Positions 6,456 through 9,376 of a DNA stretch of 9,376 nucleotides are shown in pieces. The notes under the pieces were generated by a model. The model was given only the letters and a program-made list of their open reading frames with translations. It was not told where the DNA came from and did no database searches. A program made the position numbers and the translations under genes. The stretch comes from Coriobacteriaceae bacterium (GTDB lineage Bacteria; Actinomycetota; Coriobacteriia; Coriobacteriales; QAMH01): assembly GCA_004553405.1 (NCBI GenBank), contig SFLO01000025.1, positions 1 to 9,376 on the forward strand, written 5' to 3'. Every line of letters starts with the position of its first letter. Position 1 is the stretch's first letter.

Positions 6456-6499
6456 GGTACCTTCCAGGCGGCGTCCAGCCGGCCGGGAGGTGCCTTTTT
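6456..6499 (+). terminator. intrinsic terminator of the 129-aa gene
   Basis: GGTACCTTCC (6456-6465) pairs with GGGAGGTGCC (6485-6494) over 10 bp with two G-U pairs, with possible extension into the 19-nt loop region. Five T residues follow (6495-6499). It begins 38 bp past the stop. Confidence 0.8.
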
Positions 6500-6598
6500 C
6501 ATGCGTTCAGACGGCTCCCGATCCGCTGGAGGAGGCCCGACTCCCCTTTGCTTCGCATGATGTACTACCTGGTTTCCACCCCTGTTTTCCACAAGGAT

Positions 6599-6622
6599 GG
6601 CAAGGCCCTGACCTGCCTTTTT
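6599..6622 (+). terminator. possible second, weaker terminator
   Basis: GGCA-GG (6599-6602, 6604-6605, one bulged A) can pair with CC-TGCC (6612-6617), followed by TTTTT (6618-6622). It would back up the stronger terminator at 6456, or end transcripts entering the pilus upstream region. Confidence 0.35.
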
Positions 6623-6652
6623 CGTATCGGGGCGGTTGCAAAGGCAGATTCT

Positions 6653-6758
6653 GTTCGGATTCCACCCGTACTTTGCCCGGATGGGCGCGGGTTGCCGTTC
6701 AGATTCTGCCCGTATCTTGTTCCAGCGCGGTTCGGAACACGCTCCGATCCGGCTCGTG
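6653..6758. repeat. 18-bp motif repeated three times at 44-bp spacing
   Basis: The stretch from 6500 to 6868 holds no credible gene. Within it the 18-mers at 6653-6670 and 6697-6714 agree at 15 of 18 positions (GTTCRGATTCYRCCCGTA). A degenerate third copy at 6741-6758 agrees at 11-12 of 18. The starts are exactly 44 bp apart both times. The 9-bp palindrome CAGATTCTG occurs at 6645-6653 and 6700-6708. The position upstream of the pilus genes suggests regulator binding sites, but degenerate intergenic repeats are equally possible. Confidence 0.55.
6718..6739. promoter_or_regulatory. operator-like inverted repeat TGTTCC-N10-GGAACA
   Basis: Perfect 6-bp arms at 6718-6723 and 6734-6739 are separated by 10 bp, a common layout for dimeric repressors. 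The right half also forms the small palindrome GTTCGGAAC (6730-6738). It lies about 130 bp before the prepilin peptidase start, between the second and third copies of the 44-bp-spaced motif. Confidence 0.4.
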
Positions 6759-6796
6759 TTTTAGTCTGCTCCGCTGAGAGATCCGCCCCCTAAGGT

Positions 6797-6842
6797 GGTG
6801 CCCACTCGCAGGAAGGCACCCGGCGCCGTCGCAAGCGCCGGG
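6797..6842 (+). promoter_or_regulatory. two overlapping leader hairpins before the prepilin peptidase
   Basis: GGTGCC (6797-6802) pairs with GGCACC (6815-6820), and CCCGGCGC (6819-6826) pairs perfectly with GCGCCGGG (6835-6842) around 8 nt. The two stems share 6819-6820, so they compete slightly. There is no T tract. The second stem ends 26 bp before the ATG at 6869, whose AAAGGGAG site remains single-stranded. This looks like a structured 5' leader, not a terminator. Confidence 0.4.
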
Positions 6843-6868
6843 CAGCCCGCACACGAAAGGGAGCCGCC

Positions 6869-7777
6869 ATGGAACTCGCAGCACTCATCACAGCACTGGC
6901 ATTCGCCGCCGGCTTCTTCCTCGTGCCGTGGGCGACCAGAGAGCTCCTGCTCTACAAGTACCTCGAGATCAACCGCAACTGGAACCAGAGCCTCGAGGAC
7001 TACCGCCACCACCTGGCCTTCACCCACAGGAAGCCGAGCGTCGACGCAGAGCGGGTGGAGCGGGAGATGGCCCTGTGGGGCAGGCGGCAGATCACCCTGG
7101 TCACAGCGGGCAAGCTCTCCTTCGAGAAGGTCTCTGCCCTGAGGGAGGCGGGCGTCCTCCCCACCCGTCCGCGGGCACGAGACCCCTCCCTCTCCCTCCC
7201 CCGGGAACGGGAGGTCGAGCAGAGCTACCGGCTCCGCATCACCCTCCCCCTGCGCCTGGGCTGCGGCAGCTTCCTTGCCGCCGCAGCCCTCGGGCTCGGC
7301 CTCTCTGGGGCCAGCCCCCTCGCTGTCGCCAGCGGCATCGCCGCCGGGGCGCTCATGGAATCGGTCTTCCTCTGCGACATGCGCGCCCGGATCATCCCCT
7401 GGCAGCTGTGCCTCCCCTTCGGGGTTGCGGCGCTTGTCTTCTCTCTCAGCGTCTCCGGGCCCTACGGGCTGCTCCTCTCGCTGGCCACCGCACTGGTGAT
7501 GGGCCTGGCCCTCCATGCGACCAACCGCTTCATGGGCTACCTGAGCGGCTGCCCCGCCATCGGGGACGGCGACCTGCGCATCATCCCCTTGATCTGCATC
7601 TTCTCCGGGCTCACCGGCACGCTCTACGGCTTCTTGGGGGCGAGCCTGGTGATGGGGCTCGTGGCGGCGGTCACCCTGCTCTTCAAGGGAGGCAACCGCA
7701 AGTCCTACGTGCCCTATGCCCCGGGCCTGAGCTGCTGGTACGCCATCGGGCTCGCCGCGCAGCTCGCGTTTGCATAG
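6869..7777 (+). CDS. A24-family prepilin peptidase (TadV/CpaA-like) with extra N-terminal domain
   Basis: A 302-aa membrane protein that would remove the leader from Flp-type prepilins. The start is ATG 6869 with AAAGGGAG 5 nt upstream. The two catalytic aspartates of aspartyl prepilin peptidases are recognisable: D170 in CDMRARIIP and D235 in GDGDLR (the GxGD motif). The sequence then runs to the family-typical C-terminal phrase YVPYAPGLSCW. Hydrophobic segments lie near 3-22, 127-146, 150-169, 180-197, 199-217, 236-255 and 257-272. The usual Asn after the IP of the first motif is Trp (IIPW). Residues 23-125 are a hydrophilic, charged region (LEINRNWNQSLEDYRHHLAF and onward) with no CxxC zinc motifs, unlike the PilD methylase domain, and absent from short TadV enzymes of about 150-180 aa. 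It opens a plus-strand cluster followed 55 bp later by its likely substrate. Confidence 0.88.
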   Translation: MELAALITALAFAAGFFLVPWATRELLLYKYLEINRNWNQSLEDYRHHLAFTHRKPSVDAERVEREMALWGRRQITLVTAGKLSFEKVSALREAGVLPTRPRARDPSLSLPREREVEQSYRLRITLPLRLGCGSFLAAAALGLGLSGASPLAVASGIAAGALMESVFLCDMRARIIPWQLCLPFGVAALVFSLSVSGPYGLLLSLATALVMGLALHATNRFMGYLSGCPAIGDGDLRIIPLICIFSGLTGTLYGFLGASLVMGLVAAVTLLFKGGNRKSYVPYAPGLSCWYAIGLAAQLAFA

Positions 7778-7832
7778 CACCCATCCCCCGCGCTGCGGCA
7801 ACCCGCCCATCGCGTCACAGAAAGGACCCCTC

Positions 7833-8054
7833 ATGTTCAAGAGCTTCTTCACCGACGAGCCCGGCAACGGGGCCGAGACGGTCGAGATCGTCATCGGGAT
7901 CATCTGCTCCGTTGGCCTGGGAGCAGCGCTGCTGACCTTCCAAGACACCCTGCGCGGCGTCATCGGAAGCACCGGCACCAACATCACGAACGTCTTCGAC
8001 AGCCTCTCTGCCGGTGCGACCCGCTCTGCCGGCGGCGCCGCTCCGGGGAACTAA
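7833..8054 (+). CDS. Flp-type major pilin candidate
   Basis: A 73-aa protein from ATG 7833, preceded by AAAGGA at 6-nt spacing; an upstream ATG at 7770 would overlap the previous gene and lacks this. A short leader (MFKSFFTDEPGNG) ends in Gly13, followed by AETVE and a hydrophobic stretch (IVIGIICSVGLGAALLTF). This is the class III/Flp prepilin plan: cleavage at G13|A14, Glu at mature position +5 (E18), one hydrophobic helix, and a short Gly/Ser/Thr-rich tail (STGTNITNVFDSLSAGAT onward). The mature pilin would be 60 residues, within the family range. It lies just behind the prepilin peptidase and ahead of TadE-like genes, so it is the best candidate for the pilus subunit. The typical EY after the site is EI here. 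Confidence 0.85.
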   Translation: MFKSFFTDEPGNGAETVEIVIGIICSVGLGAALLTFQDTLRGVIGSTGTNITNVFDSLSAGATRSAGGAAPGN

Positions 8055-8074
8055 CGGCAATAGCGCCGGGAGGT

Positions 8075-8100
8075 GCCCCGTGAACGCCCCGTGAACGCCC
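8075..8100 (+). repeat. 11-bp tandem duplication at a start codon
   Basis: GCCCCGTGAAC occurs at 8075-8085 and again, identical, at 8086-8096, followed by a partial GCCC. The first copy carries GTG 8080, placed 6 nt after the GGGAGG at 8068-8073. The second copy carries GTG 8091, the one in frame with the TadE-like gene. Frame from the first GTG ends at TGA 8092-8094. Confidence 0.9.
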
Positions 8101-8600
8101 TCGCAAACTCCCGCGCGCGCAGCGAGGAGGGCGCAGCCGTCGTCGAGGCGGTCTTCGCCCTGCCGCTGGTGCTGCTGATGGTCGCTGGGGTCTTGGACCT
8201 GAGCGCGCTCGTCAAGTGCCGGCTCTCGCTCGACTCCGCCGCAACGGCAGCCGTGCGCTACTGCATGGACATCCCCGAGGCAGCAGGCGACCCCGCAGCG
8301 CTGAGGAGCTACCTCGCCAGCATCGACCCCGCCTACGCGGAGCTCGGGCTCAGCGTGAGCCTGGGCGCCGAGGAATCCCGCAGCTACACCCACATCGTCT
8401 ATCCCGGGGTGTCCGAGGCAGCCGTCAGGAGGGAGTCTCGATGCACGTACCAGCCCTTCAGCGTCGAGCTGAGCTACACGGGCAGCTACTACACCCTGGT
8501 GGGCAGGGGCATCTCCCTGGCAGCAGGCGGCGACGGATCCCTCAGCGCACGCTGCCGGGAGTCCGGCTGCATCGACAGGACGGACGGAAGCACATGGTAG
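8091..8600 (+). CDS. TadE-like pseudopilin
   Basis: A 169-aa protein if started at GTG 8091. The in-frame GTG at 8073 overlaps the GGGAGG ribosome site and is unlikely to be used. The N-terminal plan is that of TadE/F pseudopilins: a basic leader ending SEEG14, then AAVVE with Glu at +5 (E19) and a hydrophobic helix (VFALPLVLLMVAGVLDLSAL), then an extracytoplasmic domain with five cysteines (43, 58, 118, 155, 160), four of which could make disulfides. TadE-like proteins are minor pilins or assembly factors processed by the Tad prepilin peptidase. The start sits 17 nt from its Shine-Dalgarno because of the 11-bp duplication, so expression may depend on reinitiation after the mini-ORF at 8080-8094. 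Its stop overlaps the next gene. Confidence 0.82.
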   Translation: MNALANSRARSEEGAAVVEAVFALPLVLLMVAGVLDLSALVKCRLSLDSAATAAVRYCMDIPEAAGDPAALRSYLASIDPAYAELGLSVSLGAEESRSYTHIVYPGVSEAAVRRESRCTYQPFSVELSYTGSYYTLVGRGISLAAGGDGSLSARCRESGCIDRTDGSTW

Positions 8601-9139
8601 GGAACCCCACGCAGCGCCCCTCCCCCGAGCTCGGCGCAGAGACCGTGCAGCTGGCGATAGCCATGCCGCTCTTTCTCATCCTCGCGCTGGCGTTCGCCCA
8701 GCTGGCGATCATGGCGTTTTCCGTCCTCACGCTCAGCGGGCAGATCGAGCAGGCGGCCTGGGCCGTTGACGTCGCCCGCCTCGAGCAGGCGTCGAGCCCG
8801 CAGGAGGCAGACGAGATCGTGTCCCAGGCGATCGCGGCATGCGCGGGGGCAACCCAGGGCAGCTCTGTCGTCGTGAGCAACAGCGCCTTCACCCGGCAAG
8901 AGGCATACAGCCGCAGCCAGGTCACGCCCATCCTCAACAACGCCCTCGTCAGCGACGAGGAGGGCCTCGAGAGCTACCTGCTCGAAGAGCTCTACCGCGA
9001 GACCTCGGCTGGGCTCGTCGAGTTCGACGTCAGCTGCGAGCTCCCCACCTTGGTCAACCTGCCGGGGCTGTCGCATGTGCGCGTGTCGAGGCACGTGGTG
9101 CGGGAGCGGGCCCTGTCGAGCAGAACGGAGATCCGCTGA
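8594..9139 (+). CDS. second TadE/TadF-like pseudopilin
   Basis: A 181-aa protein whose ATG (8594) overlaps the last seven bases of the preceding gene in another frame, indicating translational coupling; only GGAAG lies close upstream. Residues 11-42 read PELG|AETVQLAIAMPLF followed by a long hydrophobic helix (LILALAFAQLAIMAF), the TadE/F plan, with a predicted cut at G14|A15. The mature +5 position, normally Glu, is Gln (Q19). The remainder (about 50-181) is a hydrophilic extracytoplasmic domain with two cysteines (83, 148) and an acidic stretch (SDEEGLESYLLEELYRET). It ends with TGA sharing its A with the ATG of the next gene. The family call rests on the N-terminal motif and position. The C-terminal domain I do not recognise. 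Confidence 0.78.
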   Translation: MVGNPTQRPSPELGAETVQLAIAMPLFLILALAFAQLAIMAFSVLTLSGQIEQAAWAVDVARLEQASSPQEADEIVSQAIAACAGATQGSSVVVSNSAFTRQEAYSRSQVTPILNNALVSDEEGLESYLLEELYRETSAGLVEFDVSCELPTLVNLPGLSHVRVSRHVVRERALSSRTEIR

Positions 9140-9376
9140 TGAGGGACGAGCGCGGCAACATCACGGTATTCGCGGCCTTCTTCGGGATGAGCATGGTGAT
9201 GCTCCTGCTCGTCGCAGTGGAGTTCGGCTGCATCTACGCCGTCAAGAGCGCCTACGACAACGACCTCAACGAGCGGTTCAAGCACGGTGAGTTCTATTCG
9301 GCCGACAGCATCCGCAACTCCGGCAACGAATATAAAACACGTTTGGGCCGAACGGTCTATGGCGGAGGCGGCATCA
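9139..9376 (+). CDS. TadG/TadE-like membrane protein, N-terminal part only
   Basis: The ATG at 9139 overlaps the previous stop (ATGA), so it is coupled to it. Only 79 codons are in the window. The start MRDERGNITVFAAFFGMSMVMLLLVAVEFG resembles the short N-terminal 'RG-hydrophobic helix' segment of TadG and other Tad-locus proteins (one transmembrane helix, about residues 8-32, then an extracytoplasmic part). A prepilin-like Gly (G6) is present but +5 is Phe (F11), so cleavage is doubtful. From about codon 53 the codon use changes to TAT, GAA, AAA, ACA, CGT, TTG and CGA, unlike the rest of the window. The length of the full protein, and whether TadG is right, cannot be judged from here. Confidence 0.7.
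   Translation, partial: MRDERGNITVFAAFFGMSMVMLLLVAVEFGCIYAVKSAYDNDLNERFKHGEFYSADSIRNSGNEYKTRLGRTVYGGGGI

Noticed and set aside
6600..6760. CRISPR array
   Set aside because: The repeats are only two good copies plus one poor one, imperfect, with a 26-bp interval and no cas genes. This does not meet the pattern of an array.
6490..6793. Small plus-strand open frames of 81 and 95 aa before the pilus locus
   Set aside because: They start at or after a terminator without ribosome sites, are rich in Cys/Pro/Arg, and their apparent internal repetition comes from the 44-bp DNA repeats.
6770..6815. CTGAGAGATC followed by a conserved-looking stretch, considered as a TPP riboswitch
   Set aside because: Only the short CTGAGA word is present. 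The second conserved half of the TPP aptamer and the expected helices are missing, and the downstream genes are pilus genes.
8073..8075. GTG 8073 as the start of the first TadE-like gene
   Set aside because: The codon overlaps the last base of the GGGAGG ribosome site, so it cannot be initiated from that site, and no other Shine-Dalgarno lies upstream at a suitable distance.

Overview
The window is high-GC bacterial DNA. I infer an actinobacterium of class Coriobacteriia (Olsenella/Atopobiaceae/Collinsella-like) from the high GC, the gene repertoire and the style of the Tad locus. No single marker proves this. The first 5.7 kb is housekeeping DNA read on the minus strand. From the tRNA at 5807 onward everything reads on the plus strand.

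Minus-strand half, in transcription order (high to low coordinates). A trimeric-type purine nucleoside phosphorylase (4840-5667) is followed by a DUF151/bifunctional-nuclease-family protein (4170-4715) with its own TATAAT box. Next come a 13-bp hairpin and the bifunctional purine-biosynthesis enzyme purH (2468-4069), which ends at a strong intrinsic terminator (2407-2442). Purine salvage and the last two steps of IMP synthesis therefore sit side by side. A gene-poor stretch of about 410 bp (2058-2467) holds a good minus-strand promoter flanked by two exact 10-bp repeats 32 bp apart, a second terminator and several hairpins. It looks like a small RNA gene or an attenuated leader. It is followed by an unrecognised 225-aa gene (1380-2057) and by a nearly complete UPF0210/DUF711 (PFL-family) protein (1-1311) that runs off the left edge.

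Plus-strand half. A complete tRNA-Glu(UUC) with encoded CCA, an extended -10 promoter and a terminator is followed by an unrecognised acidic 129-aa gene (6028-6417) and its terminator. Then comes about 370 bp without a credible gene (6500-6868). It carries an 18-bp motif repeated three times at exact 44-bp spacing, an operator-like inverted repeat and leader hairpins. This leads into the start of a Tad/Flp pilus locus: an A24 prepilin peptidase (6869-7777), a 73-aa Flp-type pilin (7833-8054), two TadE-like pseudopilins (8091-8600 and 8594-9139) and the N-terminus of a TadG/TadE-like protein (9139-end). The last three overlap and are probably translationally coupled. The peptidase would cleave the Gly|Ala site visible in the pilin and the TadE-like proteins. 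The ATPase and platform genes (tadA/B/C) are not in the window.

The most unusual signals are an 11-bp tandem duplication exactly at the start codon of the first TadE-like gene, which separates the Shine-Dalgarno from the start and creates a five-codon mini-ORF with a GTGA overlap; the candidate RNA or leader upstream of the 225-aa gene; and the 44-bp periodic repeats upstream of the pilus locus.
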